Below are positions 51,618 through 60,414 of a DNA stretch of 64,000 nt, in pieces. The notes beneath the pieces are model-generated. The model was not told the origin of the DNA. It saw only the letters and a list, made by a program, of their open reading frames with translations, and did not search any database. Numbering within the stretch: position 1 is the first letter of the stretch; each line of letters begins with the position of its first letter. Source of the stretch: DASVBE01 sp963770375 (GTDB lineage: Bacteria; Actinomycetota; Actinomycetes; Streptosporangiales; Streptosporangiaceae); the NCBI GenBank assembly GCA_963770375.1, contig CAVYPM010000001.1:109425-173424 (forward strand), read 5' to 3'. A program made the translations under genes and the position numbers.

Positions 51618-52924
51618 CTCTTTGCTCGGATGCCCTCGGGCATCAGCGCCCCGTGGGCCTCGATCAGGTCGTCGCACATCGAGACGACCTGCTGGGTCGT
51701 CAGCGTGGCTGCCGTGTTCGGGTCGAGCAGCGCGGCCTGGTAGACGAGGCTGCGCCGTTCCTCGAGCGCCGCGCGAACCGTGAGCTCCGCCACGTTCAGG
51801 AAGGTCCGGTTCAGGGCGAGGCACTGCGGGGGGAGGGCGCCGATCCGGGTGGGCTGGACGCCGTTCTTGTCGATCAGGGTGGGCACCTCGACGCAGGCGT
51901 TGCCGGGAAGCCCGTCGATCAGCCCGCCGTTGCGCACGTTCGTATAGACCTCACGGATGGTGCCGGTCTCGAGCGAGTGGATGATCTCGGAAGCGAGCTC
52001 AGAGGTCGGCTGGATCTCGAGTTCCTGCCCGGCGTCCAGGGCCGCCTTCGTCCGCGCCCAGTCCGCAAGGTTCTCCTCGCTGCGGCGCAGGTATTCGTCG
52101 ATCTCGCACCGGAAGTGCTCGACCTGATCATCGTGGTGCAGGAACCAGGGGACGTACTCACTCGAGTGCTCGCTGGACTCGGTGGGGAAGTAGCCGAAGC
52201 GCCGGAAGATCTCCACGCGCACCCGTCGGCCCAGCCCCTCCGGATCGGCCTCTACCACCTCCCGGAGCCGCGGGTAGAGGTCCTCGCCGGTGCTGCGGCG
52301 GCGGAACCGCAGCACGAAACACTGATGGTTGAAGCCGGCGGTGCGGAAGGCGACGTCTTCCTCGGGCACGCCCACGGCGGCGGCCAGGAAGGCATGGGTG
52401 TCCCGCACCGAGTGGCACACGCCGACCACATTCGCGAACGGGGTGCCCTCATAGACGGCCCACGGCACCATGGCCATGGGGTTGGTGTAGTTCAGCAGGA
52501 GGGCGTCCGGGGCCAGCTCGTGCAGGTCGTTGCCGATGCCGACCATCACGGGGATGGTCCGGAGCCCGCGGAAGATGCCGCCGATCCCGATCGTGTCGGC
52601 GATCGTCTGGCGGATCCCGTACTTCTTCGGGATCTCGACGTCCGTGACGGTGGCCCGGTATCCGCCGACCTGGATCTCGTTGATGACGTAGTCGGCGCCC
52701 TCCACGGCTGGCCGGCGTTCCGCGCTGGCCTCCACCCGGAATCCGGCACCGGTTCGCCGCACGATCGACGCGGCGGCGCGCTCCGCGTACGCGAGACGCT
52801 CCGCATCGATGTCGTGCAGGGCGATGACCACCAGGCCCTCGAGCTCCGCGAACGAGCACAAGTCGGCCACTACGTTGCGGGTGAACTCCACGCTGCCGGC
52901 ACCGATGATCGCGATCCGGATCAT
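51614..52924 (-). CDS. NAD-dependent family 4-type glycoside hydrolase, copy B
   Basis: A 436-aa paralogue of the enzyme at 46023-47321 (for example both contain FGYFPTESSEHS and VQPTRIGALPPQ-like blocks). It keeps the canonical GVCHS (Cys170-His171), NYTNPM (145-150) and FNHQ (His200) residues for metal and NAD chemistry. ATG 52924 starts MIRIAIIGAGSVEFT. It is the first catabolic gene after the deoR gap and is coupled to the Mo-hydroxylase gene. Two copies suggest different linkages or anomers. Confidence 0.9.
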   Translation of the reverse strand: MIRIAIIGAGSVEFTRNVVADLCSFAELEGLVVIALHDIDAERLAYAERAAASIVRRTGAGFRVEASAERRPAVEGADYVINEIQVGGYRATVTDVEIPKKYGIRQTIADTIGIGGIFRGLRTIPVMVGIGNDLHELAPDALLLNYTNPMAMVPWAVYEGTPFANVVGVCHSVRDTHAFLAAAVGVPEEDVAFRTAGFNHQCFVLRFRRRSTGEDLYPRLREVVEADPEGLGRRVRVEIFRRFGYFPTESSEHSSEYVPWFLHHDDQVEHFRCEIDEYLRRSEENLADWARTKAALDAGQELEIQPTSELASEIIHSLETGTIREVYTNVRNGGLIDGLPGNACVEVPTLIDKNGVQPTRIGALPPQCLALNRTFLNVAELTVRAALEERRSLVYQAALLDPNTAATLTTQQVVSMCDDLIEAHGALMPEGIRAKR

Positions 52925-53102
52925 GAGCGAGAGTGTTCCATAGCTGCCTCAAATGATCAAGTGTGAGCATTCCGTGTGAGAGAACAAGTCCGCAGCCGTC
53001 GGCTACGCCGTCCGGGCAGGGCGACATGGCGACATGGCGATGCCCGGGAGCGAATCTTGCGCGAGCCCTGGAAGGTGCCGGTGCCTGTCCCTGCACCGGC
53101 GA

Positions 53103-53861
53103 TCAGACGGTGGTGACCCGCACGCCAGCCTCGGTGAGCCCCGCCAGGATGCCGGGGTCGGCGGCGCTGTCGGTGATCAGCTCGCCGACCGCGCCGACCT
53201 CGCAGATCCTGGCGAAGGCCACGAGCCCGATCTTGGAGCTGTCGGCGACGACGACGACTGAGCGGGCGCGCTTGATCAGCGCCCGGTTCGTGTGGGCCTC
53301 CACCTCGTGGTGCGTCGTCAGGCCGGCTTCGAGGGAGACCCCGTCCGCGCCCACGAACACAATGTCGAGGTTGAGCCCCGCAAGGCTGGCCTCGGCGATG
53401 GGCCCGACCAGTTCATAGGACTCAGACCTGGCCACTCCGCCCGTCACCACGAGCTTCAGGCTCGGGCGCACCGCCATCTCGGACGCGATGTTCAGGGCGT
53501 TCGTGACCAGCGTGAGGCGCTCATGATCGACAAGCGCCCGCGCGACCTCTGTCGTGGTCGTCCCGCCGGTGAGCCCGATCGCATGACCTGCGGCGACGCG
53601 CGTCGCGGCCTCGCGGGCGATCAGGAACTTCTCCTCTCTGTGCCGGCCGCTCTTGTAGCGGAGCGGGAGCTCGTAAAGAATCCCCTGCGCGACCGCGCCG
53701 CCGTGGGTCCGCGCCAGCAGGCGCTGGCGCTCGAGAAGGTTGAGGTCACGGCGGACGGTTGCAGCCGATACGCCCAGCTCGTCCGAGATGCCGGTGACAT
53801 TCACGCTGCCGTTCCCGGACAGCCACTCCAGGATCGCCTCCAGCCGCTCCGCTTGTCGCAC
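53103..53861 (-). CDS. DeoR/GlpR family sugar-responsive repressor
   Basis: A 252-aa repressor with N-terminal HTH (VTGISDELGVSAATVRRDLN) and DeoR-type sugar-phosphate sensor domain (AIGLTGGTTTTEVARAL, VFVGADGVSLEAGLTTHHEV, VVVADSSKIGL). It lies between the ATPase and GH4-B genes in the island. It is the obvious candidate to bind the duplicated promoter/operator blocks at 43992 and 55992. Confidence 0.92.
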   Translation of the reverse strand: MRQAERLEAILEWLSGNGSVNVTGISDELGVSAATVRRDLNLLERQRLLARTHGGAVAQGILYELPLRYKSGRHREEKFLIAREAATRVAAGHAIGLTGGTTTTEVARALVDHERLTLVTNALNIASEMAVRPSLKLVVTGGVARSESYELVGPIAEASLAGLNLDIVFVGADGVSLEAGLTTHHEVEAHTNRALIKRARSVVVVADSSKIGLVAFARICEVGAVGELITDSAADPGILAGLTEAGVRVTTV

Positions 53862-53872
53862 CGGACCGGTCC

Positions 53873-55024
53873 TCAGGATCCCGCAAGCGGCCGCGAGGCG
53901 AGGGACTCGGGCCGGGCCACAGCCTGGCCCGACTTGGCGTCGAAGAGGTGCACGTCTTCCAGCGACATCGCCAGGGTGATCGTCTCGCCCACCGCGGGCT
54001 GACGGCGAGCGTCGAGCCTGGCGATGACCTTCGCTCGCCCCGAGGGCAACGACGAGCCGGCACCGGAGGAGGCGGTCGCCACATTCTGACCGCGGATACT
54101 CCCGTAGACGATCGTCTCGTGGCCGAGCAGTTCGACGACCTCCGTGCGCACCTGCATCACCTGATCCTCGGTGGCGCCCGTCACCAGGCGCAAGGCCTCC
54201 GGCCGCACGCCGATGACCAGCTCGCCAGGGGGGACGCCGGGGACCGCCAGTTCGAGATCACCCGCGTGCACGCGGCCGTCGGCCGCGGAGGCGCTCAGCA
54301 GGTTCATCGGGGGGCTTCCGATGAACCCTGCCACGAAGACGTTCGCCGGGCGCCGGTAGATCTTCTGCGGCGTCCCCAGCTGAAGCAGCTTCCCGCCGGA
54401 CATCACGGCAATACGGTCGCCGAGCGTCATGGCCTCGACCTGATCGTGTGTGACGTAGACGGTCGTGGTCTGGAAGCGCTGATGCAGCTGTTTCAGGTCG
54501 GTCCGAAGCTGGGTCCGAAGCTGTGCGTCCAGGTTCGAGAGCGGTTCGTCCAGAAGAAAGACCCGGGGGCTGCGGGCGAGCGCCCGCCCCATCGCCACGC
54601 GCTGCCGCTGACCGCCGGAGAGCTGGGCGGGCTTGCGGTCCAGGAGCTCATCGAGGGTCAGGAGCGAACTCACCTCCCTGACTCGTTCAACGATCTGTGC
54701 GTTCGGCACCTTGTGCTGCCGGAGCCCGAAGGCCAGGTTCTGCAGGACGGTCTTGTGCGGATACAGCGCGTAGTTCTGGAATACCATCGCGATGTCGCGA
54801 TCCCGGGGAGAAACGCCGTTCACGACCTTTCCGCCGATGGCGATGGCTCCGGAGGTCGGCTCTTCCAGTCCCGCGATCATCCGGAGCGCGGTCGTCTTCC
54901 CGCAGCCGGACGGTCCGACCAGGACCATGAACTCGCCGTCGGCGATGGTACAGGTGAGCGCATCAACTGCCGTCGTCCCGTTCGGGAAGACTTTCGTGAT
55001 CTCGTGGAACGAGACCTCGGCCAC
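53873..55024 (-). CDS. sugar ABC transporter ATP-binding protein (UgpC/MsmK-like)
   Basis: A 383-aa CUT1 ATPase: Walker A LVGPSGCGKTTALRMIAGLE, Q-loop MVFQNYALYPH, signature LSGGQRQRVAMGRALA, Walker B VFLLDEPLSNLDA, H-loop VYVTHDQVEA, and a C-terminal OB/TOBE regulatory domain. It supplies energy to the permeases encoded at 44138-45969. Many actinomycetes use one shared MsiK ATPase, so a dedicated copy in the island makes it self-contained. Confidence 0.94.
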   Translation of the reverse strand: MAEVSFHEITKVFPNGTTAVDALTCTIADGEFMVLVGPSGCGKTTALRMIAGLEEPTSGAIAIGGKVVNGVSPRDRDIAMVFQNYALYPHKTVLQNLAFGLRQHKVPNAQIVERVREVSSLLTLDELLDRKPAQLSGGQRQRVAMGRALARSPRVFLLDEPLSNLDAQLRTQLRTDLKQLHQRFQTTTVYVTHDQVEAMTLGDRIAVMSGGKLLQLGTPQKIYRRPANVFVAGFIGSPPMNLLSASAADGRVHAGDLELAVPGVPPGELVIGVRPEALRLVTGATEDQVMQVRTEVVELLGHETIVYGSIRGQNVATASSGAGSSLPSGRAKVIARLDARRQPAVGETITLAMSLEDVHLFDAKSGQAVARPESLASRPLAGS

Positions 55025-55055
55025 GGTCAGTACCTCCCGGGTGCGCAGTCGCGAC

Positions 55056-55934
55056 TCACGGCAGCACGACCGAACGAGTCAGGTGCTTCGGGCGATCGGG
55101 ATCGAGGCCGTGGGCCTCGGCGAGATCGACGGCCATCCTCTGGATAAGGACGAGTTCGGCCATCGGGTCCAGTCCTTCGCCAGCGATGGTGGCCCCGGCG
55201 CCCGCCGCGTCGGCGAGCACGCTGGTATCGACCGGTCCGATGGCCCATACAAGGGTTCCGGGTCCGGCCACGCTGATCGGGCCGTGGCGGTACTCCATCG
55301 CCGGGTACGCCTCAGTCCACGCGGAGGCCGCCTCGCGAAGCTTGAGCGCCGCCTCGTGAGCGAGGCCAACGGTCCAGCCCTGCCCCAGGAACACGAACTG
55401 CCTGAACTCTGAAGGATCCGCGGGCAGCGCTTGGCCGAGCGCGGCCTCCCCATCGGCGATCGCGGCATCGAGCCGATCGCCAATATGCGCGCGAAGCAGG
55501 GCGAGCGCCGTAGTCGCGAAGCGCGTCTGCACGACCGACTGCTCGTTTGCGAAGTCCAGCACGATGGTGTTGTCGGCGGCCGACGCAACCGGCGAGCCGG
55601 GGACCGCCGTGACCGCCACCGTGGCAATGCTTCCGCCGGGCCCTTCGAGCGCCCGCAGGACCTCTGTGGTGGTACCCGAGCGCGAAATGGCGACCACGCG
55701 GCCGTAGCTCCGGTGCGGCGATAGCTCTGAGGCGATCGCCGCGTCCGTGGTGCCCAGGCCCCTTTCCTCACGGAGCGCCGCGTAGGCCCGCGCGATGTGG
55801 TGCGAGGTCCCGCAGCCGATCGCGACGGCGGGCTCGCCGGGCGCCGGGAGCAGGCCTGCGACGGCCGGCGCCATGTCCGCGGCCTTCCGCCACAGGGCGG
55901 GCTGGCTAGCGATCTCGCTAGTGATGGCGCGCAT
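55056..55934 (-). CDS. SIS domain sugar isomerase/deaminase-like protein
   Basis: A 292-aa double-SIS protein related to AgaS/GlmS-C. First SIS: IGCGTSHHIARAYAALREER and VAISRSGTTTEVLRALEGPG. Second: FLGQGWTVGLAHEAALKLRE with YPAMEYRHGPIS, the aldose-ketose isomerase signature. It would isomerise or deaminate a sugar phosphate from the imported glycoside (inference). It is the first gene of the minus-strand block; no kinase gene is present in the island. Confidence 0.87.
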   Translation of the reverse strand: MRAITSEIASQPALWRKAADMAPAVAGLLPAPGEPAVAIGCGTSHHIARAYAALREERGLGTTDAAIASELSPHRSYGRVVAISRSGTTTEVLRALEGPGGSIATVAVTAVPGSPVASAADNTIVLDFANEQSVVQTRFATTALALLRAHIGDRLDAAIADGEAALGQALPADPSEFRQFVFLGQGWTVGLAHEAALKLREAASAWTEAYPAMEYRHGPISVAGPGTLVWAIGPVDTSVLADAAGAGATIAGEGLDPMAELVLIQRMAVDLAEAHGLDPDRPKHLTRSVVLP

Positions 55935-55991
55935 CTACGTGAATGTACGTCCCAAGCGCTCGGACAGCAATACGAACGACTAGAAGCAGCC

Positions 55992-56044
55992 TTGCAGAAC
56001 GCACGAGTGTGTTCTAATATCCGCTAATCCGAGCGAGAACGAAA
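55992..56044 (+). promoter_or_regulatory. promoter/operator of the sugar-binding protein gene
   Basis: TTGCAG (55992), a 17-bp spacer and TAATAT (56015), followed by the same GTTCT...AGAAC pair as at 43992-44044. The two blocks differ at only a few positions over about 50 bases. Confidence 0.75.
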
Positions 56045-56174
56045 ACCAGGGAAACGATCACGAGGGCTTCCGGGCCCATGTTCCCTGTCGTCAACGCTGG
56101 TTCGTGCATGCGATCACTGAGGCTGTCAAGGGATCGTCGGCGGCGGCCAAGGCTGTCGGGACGAGGAGGCCGGT

Positions 56175-57464
56175 ATGAAGCGAACAGCGCTGGCGGGAAT
56201 CGCGGCGTTGACCCTGGCGGTGGCCGGCTGCGCAGGATCTTCGGCACCCAGCCCGGCTTCGTCGGGCAAGGTGACGATCCAGTTCTGGCATGCGCAGACC
56301 GAGATCGCCGCGAAGGTGATGCAGCAGCTCGTCGCTAAGTTCAACGCCTCGCATCCGAACATCGTCGTGCAGGCGAGCTCCGGGGGAACTTCCACCGGAG
56401 ACCTTCTTCCGAAGGTCACGACGGCGATCGCGGCCGGGACCTATCCCGACATCGCCTACATCTACGGGTCCTATGCCGCAAACATCGCCCAGAGCGGCAA
56501 GACCGTGAACCTGGCTGACCGGATCAACCAGCCGGGATTCAACTGGAACGACTTCTACCCGGCGTCCAGGCAGATCGCGTCGCCCGGGGGCAAGGTCATC
56601 GGGTTCCCCGCCCTTATCGACAACCTGTCGGTGATCTATAACAAGAAGCTGTTCGCCGCGGCAGGCATCCCCGCTCCGTCTCCGGACTGGACCTGGGATG
56701 ACTTCCGCAATGTCGCGAAGCAGCTGACGGATCCCGCCAAGCACATCTACGGCGTGAACTACCCCACCGGCGGTGACCTGCTCGACACGTCGTGGCGGTT
56801 CTTCCCCGGGCTCTGGCAGCGCGGCGGGCAGATCCTCTCACCGGACGACAAGCAGGCGCTGTTCAACTCGCAGGCAGGTGTGGACAACCTGACGCTCTGG
56901 CAGCAGATGGCAACCGTCGACAAATCGGTGTACCTGGACCCCACGGCAAGTAAGGCCGGACCGCTGTTTACCAGCGGGCATCTGGCGATGTACGTCAGCG
57001 GCCCGTGGGAGGTCCCGACGCTCAACGAGGCGAAGGTCGACTGGGCGGACGTGCAGCTGCCGGCTGCGAACGGCAGCCACCAGACCGTATCCGGGCCCGA
57101 CAACTGGGTCGTGTTCAATCACAGCCCCGCGCGGGTGAACGCCGCGGTCGAGTTCCTGAAGTGGCTGACAGCGCCGCAGCAGGAGCTGACGTGGATGATG
57201 GGGTCCGGCTCGCTCCCGCTCCGGCCGTCCATCCTCAAGCTGCCGGGCTACCAGAAATACCTGCAGGCTTACCCGGGGATCGGGCCGATGGCGGCAAACC
57301 TGGCGAATGCCAAGGAGGCGATGCCCACGCTGCCGACCTGGCCGCGCGTCGTCGACGCCCTCGGCACGGGCATCGCGTCGGTGCTCCTCGGTCAGGCCAC
57401 TCCGAAGGCCGCGCTCGATCAGGCGGCACAGAAGGCGGATGCGATCCTGAACGTGCCGGGCTAG
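56175..57464 (+). CDS. sugar ABC transporter substrate-binding lipoprotein
   Basis: A 429-aa extracellular binding protein. Signal and lipobox are AGIAALTLAVAGC with the modified Cys at 19. The mature part shows family-1 SBP features: VTIQFWHAQTEIAAKVMQQL, IAAGTYPDIAYIYGSYA, FTSGHLAMYVSGPWEVP. GAGGAGG precedes ATG 56175. It delivers the glycoside to the permeases at 44138-45969, which lie at the other end of the island. It is monocistronic here. Confidence 0.93.
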   Translation: MKRTALAGIAALTLAVAGCAGSSAPSPASSGKVTIQFWHAQTEIAAKVMQQLVAKFNASHPNIVVQASSGGTSTGDLLPKVTTAIAAGTYPDIAYIYGSYAANIAQSGKTVNLADRINQPGFNWNDFYPASRQIASPGGKVIGFPALIDNLSVIYNKKLFAAAGIPAPSPDWTWDDFRNVAKQLTDPAKHIYGVNYPTGGDLLDTSWRFFPGLWQRGGQILSPDDKQALFNSQAGVDNLTLWQQMATVDKSVYLDPTASKAGPLFTSGHLAMYVSGPWEVPTLNEAKVDWADVQLPAANGSHQTVSGPDNWVVFNHSPARVNAAVEFLKWLTAPQQELTWMMGSGSLPLRPSILKLPGYQKYLQAYPGIGPMAANLANAKEAMPTLPTWPRVVDALGTGIASVLLGQATPKAALDQAAQKADAILNVPG

Positions 57465-57504
57465 CTGCCAGCAATCCGACGAGGGCTAAAGCCAGGCTCA
57501 ATCT

Positions 57505-57658
57505 TGCTGGGGCAAATCGGGGGCAAAACCCGGCTAGCGACTGCCTGGCGTAGCTCGCTGCAGCTCGTCTGAGCACACGTATTGCCTGGTCAATGGCTCT
57601 GCGGCGATTACAGCGACGTGTCGGCTGTCCATGGTAAGGAGAAGGTCTACGGTTCGAT
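57505..57658 (+). other. integrase tail plus att site, right copy
   Basis: LGQIGGKTRLATAWRSSLQL (stop at 57573) is followed by sequence parallel to 43384-43444 and then a 28-base exact copy (57631-57658) of the tRNA-Thr anticodon-loop-to-T-loop segment at 43445-43472. After 57658 the match ends and the 3' acceptor strand is lost. It bounds the genomic island on the right. Confidence 0.7.
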
Positions 57659-57676
57659 CCGCGAGGGGCGGGCGCG

Positions 57677-58606
57677 TCAGCCCTGGCGGGCCACTGCGCG
57701 GTCGGCGTTGCGCCTGACCTCGTCGGCAATGGTGCCCCACAACGGCTCGGGCAGGTCGTGACCCGCGCCGGGCAGCAGCACGAGGCGGGCGCCCGCGATG
57801 GCCTTCGCGGTGTTGCGGGCGGCGCTGACGCGCAGCAGCGGGTCATGGTCGCCGTGCAGGACCAGGGTCGGCTTGCGCAGCTCGCGCAGCTTCGGGCCGT
57901 GCCAGCCGGCCCCGGCCTGCCTGCTCTGCGCCCTGGTGTCGCGGGGGCCGCTGTCCACCTCGCGCTCGATCCACTCCCGGGTGGCGGTCTCGTCGAACGG
58001 GTAGGCCGGCGACGCGACGGCGCGGGCGAGCGCGAGCGACATCTGAATGTCGCCGTCGCGGCCCTCAGGGAACTTCAGCCGCGCCAGTCTGGCCAGCATC
58101 CCGAACCGCACGTAGCGGCCGGCCCCGAGACCGGAGGTGTCGCTCGGCATCCCGGCGGCGGACACGACGCTGAGCACCCGGTCCGGGTGCCGGAGCGCGA
58201 TGCGCTGGGCGATGATGCCGCCCAGCGAGGCGCCGAAGAGGTGGGCCCGCTTCCAGCCGAGCGCGTCGAGGACGGCGATCGCGTCGTCGGTCATGTCCTC
58301 GGAGGTGTAGGCACCCCGCTTGCGGGCGACGGCGACGAACGGGTTGCTGCTCCCGGTGCCGGGCATCCGGCTCGACTCGCCTGCGTCGCGCTGGTCGTAG
58401 CGGGCGACGGCGAACCCCCGGGCGGCGAATTCCTGGCCCAGGCCGGGCCACCAGAACCGGGAGACGGCCAGGCCCATGATGAGCAGCAGTGGCTCCCCTT
58501 CCGCCCCGGCCAGGGTGTCGTAGGCGATGTCGACCGTCCCGTTGCGCGCGTACTGGGTCGGGGTCCACCTGCTGGCCCGAGAGCCAGTGCCCCCGGTTGC
58601 GGTCAT
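57677..58606 (-). CDS. alpha/beta hydrolase
   Basis: A 309-aa alpha/beta-hydrolase: oxyanion region LLIMGLAVSRFWWPGLGQEF, RYDQRDAGESS, nucleophile elbow GASLGG (Ser around 147), acid LHGDHDPLL and catalytic His in LLPGAGHDLPEP. ATG 58606. It is divergent from a TetR gene that likely represses it. It could be an esterase, lactonase or epoxide hydrolase; the substrate is unknown. Confidence 0.9.
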   Translation of the reverse strand: MTATGGTGSRASRWTPTQYARNGTVDIAYDTLAGAEGEPLLLIMGLAVSRFWWPGLGQEFAARGFAVARYDQRDAGESSRMPGTGSSNPFVAVARKRGAYTSEDMTDDAIAVLDALGWKRAHLFGASLGGIIAQRIALRHPDRVLSVVSAAGMPSDTSGLGAGRYVRFGMLARLARLKFPEGRDGDIQMSLALARAVASPAYPFDETATREWIEREVDSGPRDTRAQSRQAGAGWHGPKLRELRKPTLVLHGDHDPLLRVSAARNTAKAIAGARLVLLPGAGHDLPEPLWGTIADEVRRNADRAVARQG

Positions 58607-58686
58607 GTCCGTCTCCTCGCCCCTGCGGTAACTGCGATCATCGTTCGCGATATCGTCAGCCTACCTTACTGGGTACAGTGTTCGCA

Positions 58687-59421
58687 ATGATGGCAGGCAA
58701 GCCGCAAGGCGAAGGCAAGCCACACGGCGGCAGCGTCTGGACCCGTCCGGAGCGGGCGCCCCGCGGTCCGGTCCCCGAGCACAGCCGCGCCAAGATCGCG
58801 GCGGCCGGCATCCTGATCGCCGACGCGGACGGCCTCGGCGCCGTCACCATGCGCTCGGTCGCGGCGGCCGTCGGGACCGGCCCCGCGTCGCTGTACCGGT
58901 ACGTGGTCAACCGCGGCGAACTGGTCGAACTGATGGCTGACCAGGCGCGCGGCGAACTCGACTACACGACGGCGGCCGACGGGCCGCCCGCCGCCCGGCT
59001 ACTCGCGATCGCCCGCGAGGGCCGCGCCCTGTACCTGCGCCACCCGTGGCTCCTTGACGTCCAGGCCGCGCCGGTCCCCGGTCCGAACGCGGTGATGTTC
59101 ATCGAGCACACCCTCGCCGCCCTCGACGGCACGGACCTGCCCGGACCGGCCCGGCTGGAAACCGTCGGCCTCTTCTCCGGAGCGGTCCGGCTCACCGCCC
59201 AGACCGAGATCGAGCAGTTGCGGGCCGGCCAGGACGCCGTCGGCTGGCAGCGCGAACTGGCCGCTTACCTGGGCGGAATCGTGTCCGCGGGCCAGCACCC
59301 GCACCTCGCCGCTGCGCTCGCCGAGGCTTCCGCTTCCGGCGGCCCGGCGAGCCAGCAGGACGCGTTCGGCAGCGCCATGAGCAGAATCCTCGCCGGGCTC
59401 CTTTCCCCGGCCACGCCCTGA
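58687..59421 (+). CDS. TetR/AcrR family regulator
   Basis: A 244-aa regulator with an N-terminal extension of about 35 residues, an HTH (VTMRSVAAAVGTGPASLYRY) and a TetR_C-type ligand domain. ATG 58687 is chosen; a second ATG follows directly. It is divergent from the alpha/beta hydrolase across about 80 bases containing ACTGGGTACAGT, an imperfect palindrome that may be its operator. Confidence 0.88.
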   Translation: MMAGKPQGEGKPHGGSVWTRPERAPRGPVPEHSRAKIAAAGILIADADGLGAVTMRSVAAAVGTGPASLYRYVVNRGELVELMADQARGELDYTTAADGPPAARLLAIAREGRALYLRHPWLLDVQAAPVPGPNAVMFIEHTLAALDGTDLPGPARLETVGLFSGAVRLTAQTEIEQLRAGQDAVGWQRELAAYLGGIVSAGQHPHLAAALAEASASGGPASQQDAFGSAMSRILAGLLSPATP

Positions 59422-59428
59422 AGCCGGG

Positions 59429-60088
59429 CTACCGGTCGCCGCCGGAGAAGATCTGCAGGAAGAACAGGAACACGTTCAGCACGTCGAGGAAGATCGAGGC
59501 GGCCAGCAGCGGCGCCTCGGCGATGTCGGTGCTCCTGCGCAGCCGCTGGAAGTCGAACATGACGAACCCGGCGAAGATGACCAGCCCGAGGATGGAGTAG
59601 ATCAGCCCGGCGCCCGGGATGTTGACGAAGATCAGCACGATGCCGAAGATGATCAGCGCGACCAGGGCCCAGAAGCAGAGCCGTGCGAGCGGGGCCAGGT
59701 CGCGGCGGGTGGCGTAGCCCGCGGCGCCGAACCCGGCGATGAACAGGGCGGTCGCGGCGCCGGCCTGCCAGACCGCGGTGGGGTCCATGTCGCCGTAGTA
59801 GGCGATGGTCGGTGCCACGGCCAGGCCGATCAGCAGGCCGAACGCGGCCAGCAGCGCGACGGTCAGCGGCACCGACCGCCGCGCCGCGAACCGCATGCTG
59901 ATCAGCACGGCGATCGACGCGATCCACGCCACGAGCCCCACGGCGCCGTTCAGGTCGCGGCCCAGCCAGGCGCCCGCGGCGAACAGCGCGGCGGTGAGCG
60001 CGACGTAGCCCATGGTCTGGGCGAACAGCGTGTGTGCCTGGCCCCGTGCTGCGGTTCCCATCTGCTGGTAGCTCACAGCGTCAGCCAT
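59429..60088 (-). CDS. Bax inhibitor-1/YccA family membrane protein
   Basis: A 219-aa integral membrane protein with about seven TM helices and the UPF0005/BI-1 pattern, including GLVIFAGFVMFDFQRLRR and ASIFLDVLNVFLFFLQIF near the C-terminus. Bacterial relatives act as pH-sensitive calcium leak channels or interact with FtsH. It is convergent with the TetR gene and ends seven bases from it. Confidence 0.9.
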   Translation of the reverse strand: MADAVSYQQMGTAARGQAHTLFAQTMGYVALTAALFAAGAWLGRDLNGAVGLVAWIASIAVLISMRFAARRSVPLTVALLAAFGLLIGLAVAPTIAYYGDMDPTAVWQAGAATALFIAGFGAAGYATRRDLAPLARLCFWALVALIIFGIVLIFVNIPGAGLIYSILGLVIFAGFVMFDFQRLRRSTDIAEAPLLAASIFLDVLNVFLFFLQIFSGGDR

Positions 60089-60295
60089 ATTCGTGCTCCC
60101 TGTGCGGCTCGGCTGCCCGTGCCGGGCAGACCAGCCACCGCGGCTGCGTAAAACTAAAATCTGGCGATGCTGCTCACGACGGTCCAGAGCTGGTCTGTGC
60201 CTGGCCCGCCACTGTGAATTTAGGAATACGGAACCTGCGCGGCGGGCCAGGCCGTCCCGGGCAGGCCCGCCGCGGCGGGTGGCGGTGGGTGACCC

Positions 60296-60367
60296 TTACC
60301 GGCGCCGGGAGACGCGGCGGGCGGTGCGCCGCCCCGTGCGGCGGGCAACTCTGCGGCCTCCGAACAT
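60296..60367 (-). CDS. 23-aa arginine-rich micropeptide
   Basis: ATG 60367 is preceded by AGGAGG with an ideal spacing. The 23-residue ORF starts MFGGRRVARRTG and has 12 Arg. It is too short for routine annotation. It sits 47 bases downstream of the DUF6325-type gene on the same strand. Actinobacteria often place a short SHOCT or Arg-rich protein after DUF6325; this could be a remnant or a real micropeptide. Confidence 0.5.
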   Translation of the reverse strand: MFGGRRVARRTGRRTARRVSRRR

Positions 60368-60414
60368 TGCGTTCCTCCTGATCTAGATGGCTAACTGTAT
60401 CTCCGGTCGCGCGG

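Noticed and set aside
60384..60396. ATCTAGATGGCT identical to part of the arsR operator
   Set aside because: Twelve bases only, in an unrelated gap, without the TGTC half; probably chance.
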